A stretch of 64,000 nt of DNA from Bacteroidota bacterium (GCA_016178785.1 JACOSO010000062.1:81433-145432); one strand, 5' to 3'; shown: positions 46,198 through 55,917, counted from the first letter of the stretch. A program made the numbers and translations. Notes: a model not told the origin generated them from the sequence alone.

Positions 46198-47774
46198 TAC
46201 CTCTGGTAAGCAAGATCTCTTAACGGAGCAAAGGGATAAGAATAAGGGCCGTACGATAAAAAAGTATTGGAACAATTCGAGCCGGTCGGTCGCGCAACCC
46301 TGGATCGCGTTGCCATCGTGCTGGAATCAGGATACACGTGAGGTAAAGAAAACAAATATTCCCTGTTGCCCTGCCCAAAAACTGATTCGGTAGCCCTGCC
46401 ATAAAAAACTTCTGCGCCATTTCCCCAATCAGATTGTGTTCTATATACATAGGTACCGTCTGTAAATCCAAAAGAAGGCGGATAAGTTATCAGGCCGCTG
46501 GTCTGTGAACTTGCCGCAGCGAGGTACTGATAATTTTTAGTAACGGAATGAAAGCCATTCGTACCGGAAGTCTTTCCAAATGCCACTTCTCCTCCCGATG
46601 TAGTGACGCTGGCCACCCGAACTCCCGGCCCTGCCAATTCTTCACCGGTTGTATTGTCCCAATATTTATTGGGCTCATACGTATAGTAAGTTGTCCCACC
46701 TGTTGGAAATTGAATCTGACTTACTGCACCGAATCCGGTGTAAGCGCTATGAGGAATCATATCCGTTCCAGTCGGGCCAAACAATGTTTTAGTTGCATTG
46801 TGGCCGGGCAATGGTGTCACCCTAAATCGCTTGCCTCCGTTTTTTGTCTGGTAATAATAAAGTGTGGGAGTATTCTGATTATTATCCTGCCCGTTGTAGT
46901 ACCCAAAAAAATCTTCGCCAAAACCGGTTCGCCACGGAATGTTTGCCTGGTTCAGGATTGTATCTATGCCCGCATATACAAACCGGTATGAGGGCAGCGC
47001 TTCACAGGTTGAAGAATTTTGTTGTCGTACTTGGACCAGGAATGGTTTTGTTACTTTGGGAAACTCAGTATCACTCGATGAAGTAATCGACCTGTATACA
47101 AGGTCAAACTCCTGGCTGTCTCCGGTCTCTGATTCGTTAATCGAAATCTTATCGACCAGGTTATTGGCCCAGCTTAGATTGATTGAATAATTCTTTAGCG
47201 AAATCTGCGTGAGCCTTTGCGGAATAACTGTTTCCTGGAGAAAATATAATGTATCTACTTTGTTCGGATTGGCTTTATCGCTGGGGTTAATCCGGGAAAC
47301 AAACATGGCCCCATTCACTAATGGCGTAGGCTGGTAAGTAAAGTTGGCTAAAGCACCGCTCACATTGCTTTGAATGCTGGTCAGGTTCCAGCTAGAAGTA
47401 TAAACAAGGGGTGTTGTTCCATAGCACATGTAATTTGTGGTGATTGCGCTAGGGGTGCCAATGGCCTGGCGCGTAACATTAACAGCTGACCCAAACGTAT
47501 AGACAATGCCTTTATTTGTTTTAATAGTAAAGCTGGCAATGGCCGTGGAGTTGGCCACATAAGTATACGTGATCTGAACATCCTGGTAAGGAATAAGTTT
47601 GGGAAGCCCGTCCGCTCCAAAAACAAATTTGCCTGACAACCCCGGGGCTCTGAAGTAAAACATGTCGGGCTCCGAGTCTTTATTGTAACTCAGGTTGTTT
47701 ATAAAATTCCAGTCTGCGACCTCATCGGCACACATCCGCGGAATATACAAGAAGGGACTTGTTGGCTTTGACAA
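46197..47774 (-). pseudogene. fragment of a large YD/RHS-like secreted protein gene
   Basis: The 525-residue frame has no start signal of its own: it begins out of frame inside another truncated gene and ends at the IS1 terminus. Its content is that of the N-terminal part of long Bacteroidota RHS/YD-like surface proteins: SEPDMFYFRAPGLSGKFVFG, then SIQSNVSGALANFTYQPTPL, TGFGEDFFGYYNGQDNNQNT and TYEPNKYWDNTTGEELAGPG. The missing C-terminal part would hold the repeat and toxin-like region. It is probably untranslated debris. Confidence 0.7.
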
Positions 47775-48117
47775 GAATTTTTAGAAATAGGTGCTTCTTA
47801 GTATAACTCGGAGTCTTGTTGTTGAAGACCTCGCTACTTTCATTGCTTATGGAATCATATTCTACCTGCCTGCTTAGATAAATCGCCTTTTCACCGATAT
47901 GAAAATCAAGCACATCATGGGGATAGAATTGCGACACTTTTCCATTGCTGTCTTTGAATTGAATGGAGGACGGAGTTTTATCCCAATAAAGATCATTGAT
48001 ACTGCCACTGAGAATTTCACCTTTTAAAAGTGTAATTTTTCCAGAAACAAAATTGTCTTGACCAAATAGATTAATGACAGGAACCAAAGCGAATAAAAGA
48101 ATTCTTAGAACGGGCAT
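47722..48117 (-). CDS. truncated hypothetical secreted protein
   Basis: The 131-residue frame has a signal peptide (MPVLRILLFALVPVINLFGQ) followed by VSGKITLLKGEILSGSINDL, QFYPHDVLDFHIGEKAIYLS and KHLFLKILVKANKSLLVYSA. This is the first half of a family common in Cytophagales, in which a beta-rich protein senses or binds something unknown. The expected second half is absent: after about residue 127 the DNA becomes the YD/RHS-like fragment, read in another frame. The last residues (DVCR) come from that junction, so this is a broken gene. Confidence 0.7.
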   Translation of the reverse strand: MPVLRILLFALVPVINLFGQDNFVSGKITLLKGEILSGSINDLYWDKTPSSIQFKDSNGKVSQFYPHDVLDFHIGEKAIYLSRQVEYDSISNESSEVFNNKTPSYTKKHLFLKILVKANKSLLVYSADVCR

Positions 48118-48159
48118 TTTTTTGTTTTTTGCGCAAGTAAATCAATTTGATCAAGTCTC

Positions 48160-48936
48160 TTACAAGCTCAAAGAAGAAAAATAATCAGGCGCTTTCAGCA
48201 ATCGACTGCAGTACCACGAAAACATTTCTCCGTCTACAAGCAAAATTCTAGCATCAGGTAGAATCTGTTGAAGTTCTTGAATATGTTTTTCTTTGAATGG
48301 ATAAGGCTCTGAAGAAAGTAAAACGAGCTCGGGAGAAAGTTTTTTAATTTCCTCATCTGAAAGAATTGGATACCGTTCTTGAGGAACACAATTCACTAAA
48401 CCAATTTTCAAAAGCATGGTGTCGATGAATGTGTTTTTACCGGCTGCCATCCACGGGTTTTTCCAAATGAAATAGAGCGTTTTCTTCGGCTGGAATCGTA
48501 TTACGTTTCTGAATCTGCTTTCAATTTCATTTATCAGGACTGTGGCTTTTGAAGTTTCATCAACAAGACTTCCAACTTGTTCGATCATTTGGATCGCGCT
48601 TTTCCAATCAGTAATGTCGCTCATCCAAACAGGGTGTTTTTCAAAGAGAAGTTTTATTCTCTCTTCATCGTTTTCTTCTTTGTTGCCGATGATAATATCC
48701 GGGTTTAATTGACCAATAACTTCGAGGTTGAAATTTTTTGTGCCTCCAACTTTTTTCTTTGACTTAAGCCATTCTTCCGGATGAACACAAAACTTAGTGA
48801 TGCCGACCACACGATCACCAACCCCTAAATCAAAAAGTAATTCGGTTTGAGAAGGAACAAGCGAAACAATTCGCTGGGGAGGAAAATTAAATTCAATTGG
48901 ACGGCCTAACTGATCAGAGCACTGCTTTCTTTCCAT
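48160..48936 (-). CDS. BtuF-like helical-backbone substrate-binding protein, without signal peptide
   Basis: From the Met at 48936 the protein has 258 residues (MERKQCSDQLGRPIEFNFPP). It shows the class III periplasmic-binding-protein pattern: RIVSLVPSQTELLFDLGVGD, RVVGITKFCVHPEEW, LEVIGQLNPDIIIGNKEEND and LVLLSSEPYPFKEKHIQEL. Such proteins bind cobalamin, haem or siderophores, but this one lacks an export signal. It overlaps the preceding histidine kinase gene by 23 bp. The frame extends upstream to 49011, still with no signal. A cytoplasmic corrinoid-binding role is possible. Confidence 0.82.
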   Translation of the reverse strand: MERKQCSDQLGRPIEFNFPPQRIVSLVPSQTELLFDLGVGDRVVGITKFCVHPEEWLKSKKKVGGTKNFNLEVIGQLNPDIIIGNKEENDEERIKLLFEKHPVWMSDITDWKSAIQMIEQVGSLVDETSKATVLINEIESRFRNVIRFQPKKTLYFIWKNPWMAAGKNTFIDTMLLKIGLVNCVPQERYPILSDEEIKKLSPELVLLSSEPYPFKEKHIQELQQILPDARILLVDGEMFSWYCSRLLKAPDYFSSLSL

Positions 48937-50020
48937 GCCCCGAAAGTACAGCGCCTGAATTTGAAAATGCGAGGTTGGGTAGCAAAACTTTAAACTTCGT
49001 GCCTTCGCCAAGTTTCGATTTCACTTCGATTTTTCCTTTCAGTCTTGCAATGGTGTCTTTCACGATGTGCAAACCTAAACCTGTGCCGCTTGCCTCCGTT
49101 GTTGCACGGTAGAAAATTTCAAAGATCTTATCCAGGTTTTCTTCGGCAATACCAATACCATTATCAGTGATCGTTACTGTGAGCGTCTCGTAATTAACTC
49201 TGGCATTGATACGAATAAAAGACGATTCCTTATTTGAATCAGAGTATTTCACCGCATTAGAAAGAATGTTTCCAAGAATGGTCCGTATCCTGAGCGTGTC
49301 TGAAAAAAGAACAGTGTCTTCCGAATAATTCAGTTCAAAACGAATATTGCCTCCTCTCGGGTGGTTTTTCAAAACAGCAATCTCTCCCTCCAATAAATTC
49401 TTAAGATCAATGCGCTCTCGCTGCACGGCCATCTTATCGACCTTATACAAATGATTCACTTCCTCGATAAGTAATTCCAGTTTAGTTAAGGTCTTGCGGG
49501 TCATCTCTAAGTAAAGTTTGCGCTCAGCTTCAGAAGCCTTCTCTAACAAATTGAGTAACCCCATGGCAGAATGAATGGGAGAGCGAAGATCATGAGTGGT
49601 TTTATAAATGAACTGATCGAGGTGCTCCTTTTCTTGTTCAAGTGCGATAGCCTTACGCTTGCGCGAAGTAATGTCGTGCAGCATGATTACCAACCCGCGA
49701 ATCTCATGGCTCGCAATACGGTTGGCAACGGAAACATCAAAATAATGGCATTCGCCTGTGGCATCTTTTAAACAGATTTCAGTGCGCGTAGATTTGCCTG
49801 CGTTGATCAGTGACTCTCTCCATTGATCGCGGACTTCAAGTGGTGTAAACAGAAACGCATCTTTCCCCACAACCGACATCGGGTCAAGTCCCAAAAGAGG
49901 CTGTATTGACGATGAACAGTAACGAATGTTAAATTCACCATCAGTGATCAGGACGATTGTAGCAGAATCTTCAAACAGATCTTGAAGAAAATTCTCCGAT
50001 TTTATCATTTGCTCCCCCAT
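48914..50020 (-). CDS. PAS-domain sensor histidine kinase, soluble
   Basis: The 368-residue protein has no transmembrane segment. A PAS domain covers residues about 15-130 (ITDGEFNIRYCSSSIQPLLG, KDATGECHYFDVSVANR). HisKA follows with the phosphoacceptor His in YKTTHDLRSPIHSAMGLLNL (near residue 145), then the ATP-binding domain with N box NILSNAVKYSD, G1 TITDNGIGIAEENLDKIFEI and G2 TGLGLHIVKDTI. It lies downstream of two YfiR-type genes on the same strand. No response regulator is nearby. Confidence 0.92.
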   Translation of the reverse strand: MGEQMIKSENFLQDLFEDSATIVLITDGEFNIRYCSSSIQPLLGLDPMSVVGKDAFLFTPLEVRDQWRESLINAGKSTRTEICLKDATGECHYFDVSVANRIASHEIRGLVIMLHDITSRKRKAIALEQEKEHLDQFIYKTTHDLRSPIHSAMGLLNLLEKASEAERKLYLEMTRKTLTKLELLIEEVNHLYKVDKMAVQRERIDLKNLLEGEIAVLKNHPRGGNIRFELNYSEDTVLFSDTLRIRTILGNILSNAVKYSDSNKESSFIRINARVNYETLTVTITDNGIGIAEENLDKIFEIFYRATTEASGTGLGLHIVKDTIARLKGKIEVKSKLGEGTKFKVLLPNLAFSNSGAVLSGHGKKAVL

Positions 50021-50103
50021 ACTTTAAATCTCCTCCTCTTGCATTCATGATAAAACCCAATACAAGATTAAAATGCCAATAGTTCAAATTTTATCTTACT
50101 CCT

Positions 50104-50619
50104 TTAGATCATTATCGCCATACTTGCCAACTGGCTTGCCACTTTTAACGTAGCGCTGTTGATCGAAGCCTGGTTAATTTCAAATTTGAGTTTGTCATCA
50201 ACCACCTTCAAATTGATGCAACTCCCCTTCTTGCCCAAATTAAAACTATCGGTAATGGTCAAAACAGGCTTTCCGGCTACTGCGTTCTTCACATTCTCAA
50301 ACTCTTTGCTTTTGCTTTTGCCAATGTAAACTACGGCACATGTGGCTGCCTCGCCAGCGTCAGCAAGTTTGCGAATTGAATATTTTTTTGTGCCTTTCGG
50401 CTTCCCGTCATAATAATTCTTGAGTGTGTTGAATACGTTGTCTTCACCCAAAACTCCCACGACAAAATCACCTGTACTGCCATCATCTGGCCACTGTACG
50501 TACTTCATGAAGTTGTAAATCATGGCTGCATGAATTTCATGGATCGGTTTTTCTGACTGGCCCAAAGCCATTCCAAAAGAAAACAACCCTAAAAGACTAA
50601 AGACAGCTATTTTTTTCAT
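50104..50619 (-). CDS. YfiR-family periplasmic protein (copy 2)
   Basis: The 171-residue protein has a signal peptide (MKKIAVFSLLGLFSFGMALG). The YfiR pattern follows: IHAAMIYNFMKYVQWPDDGS, DFVVGVLGEDNVFNTLKNYY, KSKSKEFENVKNAVAGKPVL and GKKGSCINLKVVDDKLKFEI, with a closing INSATLKVASQLASMA. It is about 40-50% similar by eye to the neighbour at 50717. It lies 83 bp upstream of the PAS histidine kinase. Confidence 0.88.
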   Translation of the reverse strand: MKKIAVFSLLGLFSFGMALGQSEKPIHEIHAAMIYNFMKYVQWPDDGSTGDFVVGVLGEDNVFNTLKNYYDGKPKGTKKYSIRKLADAGEAATCAVVYIGKSKSKEFENVKNAVAGKPVLTITDSFNLGKKGSCINLKVVDDKLKFEINQASINSATLKVASQLASMAIMI

Positions 50620-50716
50620 TATTGGTCTATGTTAATGCCACCCAAGTTACGTGAAACATTGCGAAAGCGAAAGCCCCAGTTTTACCTGAGGCCTTCTTTC
50701 ACACAAACAAACCCAA

Positions 50717-51232
50717 TTAAATTAAGATCGCCATGCTGGTAAGTGCACTTGCCACTTTCAGATTAGAGGCTTCGATCGCATGCTGATTCAACTCAAATTT
50801 CAATTTTTCATCTACCGTTTTAAAGTTGATACAGCTGCCCTTCGAACCCAAACCGTTGCGGTCGGTTACAACCAAAGTGCCTTTACCTTTTACTTTATTA
50901 TTTACTGCTTCAAACTCACCGCTCTTGCTGCGGTCAATAAATACTACCTGACATTCAGTCATTTCTGAAGCGTTATTGAATTTCTTTACCACATAAGTCT
51001 TGCTGCCTTTAGGCTTGCCGGCATACCAGGTATTAAGTGTATTATACATATCGTTGTTTCCAATTACCCCGATAACAAATTCTTTGTTTTCATCAGCCGG
51101 CCACTGCACGTACTTTACAAAATTAAATACCATCATAGAGTACACCTCGTGCAAGGGGCGGGCTTCCTGGGCCTTCGCCATTCCAGCCATCATTATCACT
51201 ACCGCTGCTAATACTGTCTTTACTGCTTTCAT
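50717..51232 (-). CDS. YfiR-family periplasmic protein (copy 3)
   Basis: From the Met at 51232 (MKAVKTVLAAVVIMMAGMAK) the protein has 171 residues; the frame runs to 51271. It has the same layout as copy 2, including MMVFNFVKYVQWPADENKEF, GVIGNNDMYNTLNTWYAGKP, GSKTYVVKKFNNASEM and GSKGSCINFKTVDEKLKFEL. The two lie in tandem 97 bp apart and are clearly a duplication. Copy 1 at 13532 is more distant. Confidence 0.88.
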   Translation of the reverse strand: MKAVKTVLAAVVIMMAGMAKAQEARPLHEVYSMMVFNFVKYVQWPADENKEFVIGVIGNNDMYNTLNTWYAGKPKGSKTYVVKKFNNASEMTECQVVFIDRSKSGEFEAVNNKVKGKGTLVVTDRNGLGSKGSCINFKTVDEKLKFELNQHAIEASNLKVASALTSMAILI

Positions 51233-51327
51233 ACTTTTGGTGTTTGTTGATACAAATGTAGGCCGCCCCACTTGCGCGGAACGGCCTACCTTGGGCTTAT
51301 CCTTTCGGATGTAAGATTTCTTAACTT

Positions 51328-52398
51328 TTACCTAATATAGCGGTAGTCGTGGTCAGGTTTTATCTGCAAAAGAACCTCGTAGATAAGATTTATAACGTTT
51401 TCGACATCTTCTTTATGCACAGTTTCAACCGTTGTGTGCATATATTTCAGGGGTAATGAAATGAGCGCAGAGGCCACTCCTTCCATAGAATATGCAAAGG
51501 AATCTGTATCTGTGCCGGTGGAACGGGAAACGGCCTGTCTTTGGAATGGGATCTTCTTCTTTTCCGCTGTATGAATGATCATTTTAAGCACGTTGTTTTG
51601 AACTGCCGGGCCGTAACAAACCACTGGGCCAAGGCCGCATTTCAGGTTGCCGCTTTCCTTCTTGTTGTACATTGGTGAGCCTGTGTCATGCGTAACGTCC
51701 GTACAAATGGCCAAATCGGGTTTTATTCTTCGTGAAATCATTTCGGCTCCCCGCAAACCAATTTCTTCCTGAACTGAATTAACGATATAAAGCCCAAAAG
51801 GAAGTTTTTTCTTGTTTTCACTTAACCTGCGGGTGACTTCTGCAATCATAAATCCCCCCATTCGGTTATCCAGGGCACGGCCTGTCAAGTAGTTTTTGTT
51901 CATTTCCATCAGCTCATCCACGAAAGTGATTACACAGCCTACGTGCACACCCATGGCCTCAACTTCCTTCTTTGACTCGGCACCGATGTCGATAAAAATA
52001 TTTTTCAGAGAAGGTGCCTCTTCTTTAGCGGCATCACGTACGTGAATAGCTGGCCAGCCGAACACGCCTTTCACAATCCCTTTTTCGGTGTGAATGTTTA
52101 CCCGCATAGACGGTGCGATCTGATGATCTGAGCCACCATTGCGCCTTACATAGATATATCCTTCATCCGTGATGTAATTCACAAACCAACTGATCTCATC
52201 GGCATGAGCTTCGATTACTACTTTGTATTGTGCTTTGGGATTGACGACTCCAACCACTGTTCCATAAACATCTACGATATGCTGATTGATGTATGGGCGA
52301 ATATAGTCCAGCCAGATTTGTTGGCCCGATGCTTCAAAGCCGGTGGGCGATGCATTGTTGAGATAATCGAAAAGAAATTGTTTGCTTTTTTTGTCCAT
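51328..52398 (-). CDS. M42-family metallopeptidase
   Basis: The 356-residue protein has the M42 aminopeptidase layout: VVIEAHADEISWFVNYITDE (zinc-binding His and Asp), DNRMGGFMIAEVTRRL, YIVNSVQEEIGLRGAEMISR (catalytic and bridging Glu) and ICTDVTHDTGSP (zinc Asp). AVSRSTGTDTDSFAYSMEG and PLKYMHTTVETVHKEDVENV supply the last His ligand. These enzymes form tetrahedral complexes that trim peptide N-termini. A promoter should lie upstream, in the region containing the structured repeat A. Confidence 0.92.
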   Translation of the reverse strand: MDKKSKQFLFDYLNNASPTGFEASGQQIWLDYIRPYINQHIVDVYGTVVGVVNPKAQYKVVIEAHADEISWFVNYITDEGYIYVRRNGGSDHQIAPSMRVNIHTEKGIVKGVFGWPAIHVRDAAKEEAPSLKNIFIDIGAESKKEVEAMGVHVGCVITFVDELMEMNKNYLTGRALDNRMGGFMIAEVTRRLSENKKKLPFGLYIVNSVQEEIGLRGAEMISRRIKPDLAICTDVTHDTGSPMYNKKESGNLKCGLGPVVCYGPAVQNNVLKMIIHTAEKKKIPFQRQAVSRSTGTDTDSFAYSMEGVASALISLPLKYMHTTVETVHKEDVENVINLIYEVLLQIKPDHDYRYIR

Positions 52399-52529
52399 GA
52401 CTCACTTTGGTTAATTCTCAAATTTAGAAGAAAATTTCAGGTGTTGAGACTTATACACTGGGCTTTGGCACCATGGCTTTGGAGCGTGGCAGTCAAGCCA
52501 AGCACTGAAATATCGATCAAGAGGGCTAT

Positions 52530-52746
52530 GAACTAAGGAGTGCAGTGGCGCGGACCGCTCATTCAGTTCAAAGAAATAACTGGAATTCCGCGCCATATCT
52601 TTCCCTTTCTCTTCGATCCGCTGGCGGATCGAAGAGAAAGGGAAATGACGAACTCCGGGGGACTCGATCGCGAGCGATCGAGTCCCCCGGAGTTACGTTC
52701 GCGCGAGCACCCAACAACAATGAAATGCAAGCGTTCAGTCGCGCAT
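52530..52746 (+). repeat. novel double-hairpin structured repeat, copy A
   Basis: This 217-bp element has two long hairpins. Hairpin 1 has perfect 22-bp arms (52600-52621 and 52624-52645) around a TG. Hairpin 2 has perfect 21-bp arms (52651-52671 and 52674-52694) around a GA. A conserved 5' block (GAACTAAGGA at 52530, plus 52558-52578) and a 3' tail (52700-52746) match copy B. The stems differ from copy B at nine positions, eight fully compensated. It occupies the 52399-52960 gap between the M42 peptidase and msrB; the short frames across it are by-products of the palindromes. Confidence 0.82.
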
Positions 52747-52960
52747 GTGCATCGAACTTTGATGCGCCTGGGAGCGATCCTTACATAATTCAGTAGCTCG
52801 ACAGCCTAAGGTTATTGCATGTAGAATAGTAATACTGCCTACTGTCGTCTGCTTACTGCCGACTTTGAACTTTGTCCCCATCAAGACAAACCTTCGTATA
52901 CTGGTCAGAAACTAAATCCTTTCCCTATGGGTTATGCGTATATTGACATAAAAAAATAAA

Positions 52961-53443
52961 ATGCAAAAGCTCATTTTAATTTCGTCAATTCTCTTTTTGA
53001 TCTCATGTACAGGCAAAGGCCAAAACACAAAAAAAACCGCTATGAACGATAGTACTAAAATCAACCGTACCGAAGAGGAATGGAAGAAAATTCTGACTCC
53101 CGAGCAATATCATGTGCTCCGCGAAAAAGGAACCGACAGGCCCTTTACGGGAAAATATTATTTGAACAAGGAGAAAGGGATGTATGCCTGCGCGGCTTGC
53201 GGCAATGAGCTTTTTACTTCAGATATGAAATTTGATTCAGACTGTGGCTGGCCCAGTTTTGATAAGGAAATTGCAGGGGACAAAATCATCAAGAAGAAGG
53301 ACTATTCTTTTGGCATGGTGCGAACCGAAATCCTTTGTGCCAAATGCGGATCACACCTCGGTCATTTATTTGATGATGGACCAACACTTACGGGCATGAG
53401 GTACTGTGTCAATTCTACTTCGGTGGATTTCAAGAAGAAATAA
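52961..53443 (+). CDS. msrB: peptide-methionine (R)-S-oxide reductase MsrB, lipoprotein
   Basis: The 160-residue protein has a lipoprotein signal (MQKLILISSILFLISCTGKG). The MsrB fold follows: YYLNKEKGMYACAACGNELF and ILCAKCGSHLGHLF provide the four zinc cysteines, CGWPSFDKEI is conserved, and the catalytic Cys lies in RYCVNSTS near the C-terminus. It reduces the R form of methionine sulfoxide and complements the exported MsrA at 10745. A terminator follows at once. Confidence 0.95.
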   Translation: MQKLILISSILFLISCTGKGQNTKKTAMNDSTKINRTEEEWKKILTPEQYHVLREKGTDRPFTGKYYLNKEKGMYACAACGNELFTSDMKFDSDCGWPSFDKEIAGDKIIKKKDYSFGMVRTEILCAKCGSHLGHLFDDGPTLTGMRYCVNSTSVDFKKK

Positions 53444-53461
53444 AACTTGATTAAGAAATAT

Positions 53462-53494
53462 AAAGCCCTGACGGATACCGCCAGGACTTTTTTT
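53462..53494. terminator. bidirectional terminator after msrB
   Basis: AAAGCCCTGACGG (53462-53474) and CCGCCAGGACTTT (53478-53490) form a stem over ATA. Two positions mismatch on the plus-strand transcript but form G-U pairs on the minus-strand one. A T run follows (53488-53494). It separates convergent msrB and the secreted-protein gene. Confidence 0.75.
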
Positions 53495-53505
53495 AACATC
53501 AAAAA

Positions 53506-54075
53506 TTAAAGTTGGATTATTCTTGAGTTACCTGATCTATCTGATACAATGAATGTATAAGATCCGGTCTCTACGAGGTTATAAACAACACCAAAATCTC
53601 CTTCAACAACGTGTGCGTTGTCGAGCAGTTGCTCGCCCGCTGCATTAAGGATTGATACGTTGATCACATTCATCCCTTTGTTTGCCACCGAAAGCACATA
53701 CTTGGCTTGTTCATTACTAATCTTTGTTATTTTGATAATGCTTTTTACGGTACCCAAACTATAATTTACTTTTTCAATTTTCTTACCGTAATTGTCTTTC
53801 ACCTCAATTGTATATTCTCCTTCTGGCAAGTCGTTAAAGTTATAAGGACGGGTAAATCCATTCGTTTTGCTAAATGACTCCGTAAAAACAATTTCATTTT
53901 TACTATTGATAATTGTAACCTGCACACGGTTGGCTGATGCCGATTTATAAACTACCTTAAAAACGTTAGTGTTTTTACCAGCAATTACTGCTATCGAAGA
54001 TTCATCGGAATTGGCCAGGACGATAGTCGAGCTCGCCAAAAGGACTGCTGCGGAGAGAAAAGTTCTAATATTCAT
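53506..54075 (-). CDS. secreted beta-sandwich protein, T9SS-type-domain-like
   Basis: The 189-residue protein has a signal peptide (MNIRTFLSAAVLLASSTIVL). Two repeats of an immunoglobulin-like fold follow, with the pattern VQVTIINSKNEIVFTESF, LPEGEYTIEVKDNYGKKIEK and INVSILNAAGEQLLDNAHVV, ETGSYTFIVSDRSGNSRIIQ. This resembles the C-terminal sorting domains of Bacteroidota secreted proteins, but without a canonical type A/B motif. The 254-bp gap upstream (54076-54329) shows nothing else recognisable. Confidence 0.8.
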   Translation of the reverse strand: MNIRTFLSAAVLLASSTIVLANSDESSIAVIAGKNTNVFKVVYKSASANRVQVTIINSKNEIVFTESFSKTNGFTRPYNFNDLPEGEYTIEVKDNYGKKIEKVNYSLGTVKSIIKITKISNEQAKYVLSVANKGMNVINVSILNAAGEQLLDNAHVVEGDFGVVYNLVETGSYTFIVSDRSGNSRIIQL

Positions 54076-54329
54076 GTTATTGTTTTATTTGTTTTTAGTG
54101 GCACAAAAGTAAGGGAGCCCTAAACAGCTAAAATAGATAACAATCATCCTGCCCAACGGAGGTAATAAAATCGACTAAAGTCTATTTTCAGTATTTATTT
54201 TCGGCTAACATCATGTAAACCAAATTTTAAAAGGCGGCTGCGAATGCAGTCTGGTTTTTAAAAAGGTGAATCAAACGAATTCAACAGGCTTCTTGCTTGT
54301 AAGTTTTTGAAAATCGACCTGTTAAAGAA

Positions 54330-55889
54330 TTATAGCGGAATATTCCCGTGCTTCTTTTTCGGAAGAGTTGCCACCTTGTTTTCCAGCATCTGAAACGCCT
54401 TGATCAGTTTTTCGCGGGTTTGGTCAGGGAAGATCACTTCATCTATATAACCACGATGCGCGGCACGATACGGATTGGCAAACTTCCTGGTGTACTCCTC
54501 TACTTTTTCGTCCAGTTTGGCTTGCGGGTTCGCTGCTTCTGAGATTTCTTTCTTGAAAATAATTTCGGCTGCGCCTTTCGCTCCCATTACTGCGATCTCA
54601 GCCGTTGGCCAGGCGTAGTTCATGTCGGCACCAATGTGTTTGCTGTTCATCACATCATAGGCTCCGCCATAAGCTTTGCGTGTGATAACAGTGACGCGCG
54701 GAACGGTTGCTTCACTGAAGGCATACAATAATTTGGCTCCGTTGGTGATGATCGCATTCCATTCCTGATCGGTGCCGGGCAAAAATCCGGGAACATCTTC
54801 AAGAACCAGCAATGGAATATTAAACGAATCACAGAAGCGAACGAAGCGCGCACCTTTCACACTCGAATGAATATCCAGCACACCTGCGAGCGATGCCGGT
54901 TGATTACCAACGATACCAATACTTCTACCCGCCAGGCGCGCGAAGCCCACTACAATGTTCTCTGCAAAATTTTTATGTACTTCAAAAAAAGAATTCTCAT
55001 CTGCAATTCCGCTGATCACCTCACGCATATCGTAAGGTTGATTGGGGTTAGCAGGAATGATTTCGTTTAACTGAGGCCTGTTTTCATTTCCTAATGTGTA
55101 CGGAAGGCGTGGAGCATCATCTTCGCAATTTTGCGGGATGAAACTAAAAAGTTTCTTAATGTCATTGATGCACTCCGCTTCATTCGCTGAAGCAAAATGG
55201 GTGACACCACTTTTCATGCTGTGTGTACTTGCTCCTCCCAGTTCTTCGGCTGTTACATTTTCATGGGTTACCGTTTTCACTACATTCGGGCCGGTAACAA
55301 ACATGAACGAAGTATTTTCTACCATGAAAATAAAATCGGTCATGGCGGGAGAATAAACAGCGCCACCTGCGCAGGGGCCCATAACGGCAGAAATCTGCGG
55401 CACCACGCCTGACGCCATCACGTTGCGATAAAAAATATCCGCATAGCCACCAAGCGATACAACTCCTTCCTGTATTCGTGCACCTCCACTGTCATTTAGC
55501 CCAATGACCGGGGCCCCGTTTTTCATGGCGAGGTCCATCACCTTCACGATTTTCTCGGCATGTGTTTCAGAAAGTGATCCGCCAAAAACGGTAAAGTCTT
55601 GCGAGAAAACATAAACCAACCTTCCCCCGATCGTGCCATAACCCGTGATCACGCCATCGCCCAAATAATATTCCTTGTCGAGGCCAAAGTCTTTGCTGCG
55701 GTGCATCACAAATTTGCCAAGCTCTTCAAACGAACCTTCATCCAACAAAAGCATTACTCGCTCACGTGCAGTGAGTTTACCTTTGGCGTGTTGTTGCTCA
55801 ATCCGCTTTTCACCTCCGCCAAGTAGAGCCTCTGCATTTTTGCGTTTTAGTTCATTGAATTTGGTCAGAAGGGTGTCTTTGGTCTCCAT
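54330..55889 (-). CDS. acyl-CoA carboxylase beta subunit, propionyl-CoA carboxylase type
   Basis: The start is set at Met 55889 ([20 protein letters not shown]), because the upstream open frame crosses a TTACACAGA-type repeat. The 519-residue protein shows the carboxyltransferase halves: [80 protein letters not shown] and [20 protein letters not shown]. It fits propionyl-CoA or methylmalonyl-CoA decarboxylase-type beta subunits. It is a different paralogue from the 33089 gene, and no biotin carboxylase subunit is in the window. Confidence 0.9.
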   Translation of the reverse strand: METKDTLLTKFNELKRKNAEALLGGGEKRIEQQHAKGKLTARERVMLLLDEGSFEELGKFVMHRSKDFGLDKEYYLGDGVITGYGTIGGRLVYVFSQDFTVFGGSLSETHAEKIVKVMDLAMKNGAPVIGLNDSGGARIQEGVVSLGGYADIFYRNVMASGVVPQISAVMGPCAGGAVYSPAMTDFIFMVENTSFMFVTGPNVVKTVTHENVTAEELGGASTHSMKSGVTHFASANEAECINDIKKLFSFIPQNCEDDAPRLPYTLGNENRPQLNEIIPANPNQPYDMREVISGIADENSFFEVHKNFAENIVVGFARLAGRSIGIVGNQPASLAGVLDIHSSVKGARFVRFCDSFNIPLLVLEDVPGFLPGTDQEWNAIITNGAKLLYAFSEATVPRVTVITRKAYGGAYDVMNSKHIGADMNYAWPTAEIAVMGAKGAAEIIFKKEISEAANPQAKLDEKVEEYTRKFANPYRAAHRGYIDEVIFPDQTREKLIKAFQMLENKVATLPKKKHGNIPL

Positions 55890-55917
55890 AAATATATAGT
55901 CGAGGGCGAAAGATAGC

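Noticed and set aside
52540..52796. Short open frames across the structured repeat (reading HSVQRNN) that align between copies A and B
   Set aside because: The differences between copies follow the stem pairing rather than codon conservation, and the frames have no start or domain support. They are by-products of the palindromes.
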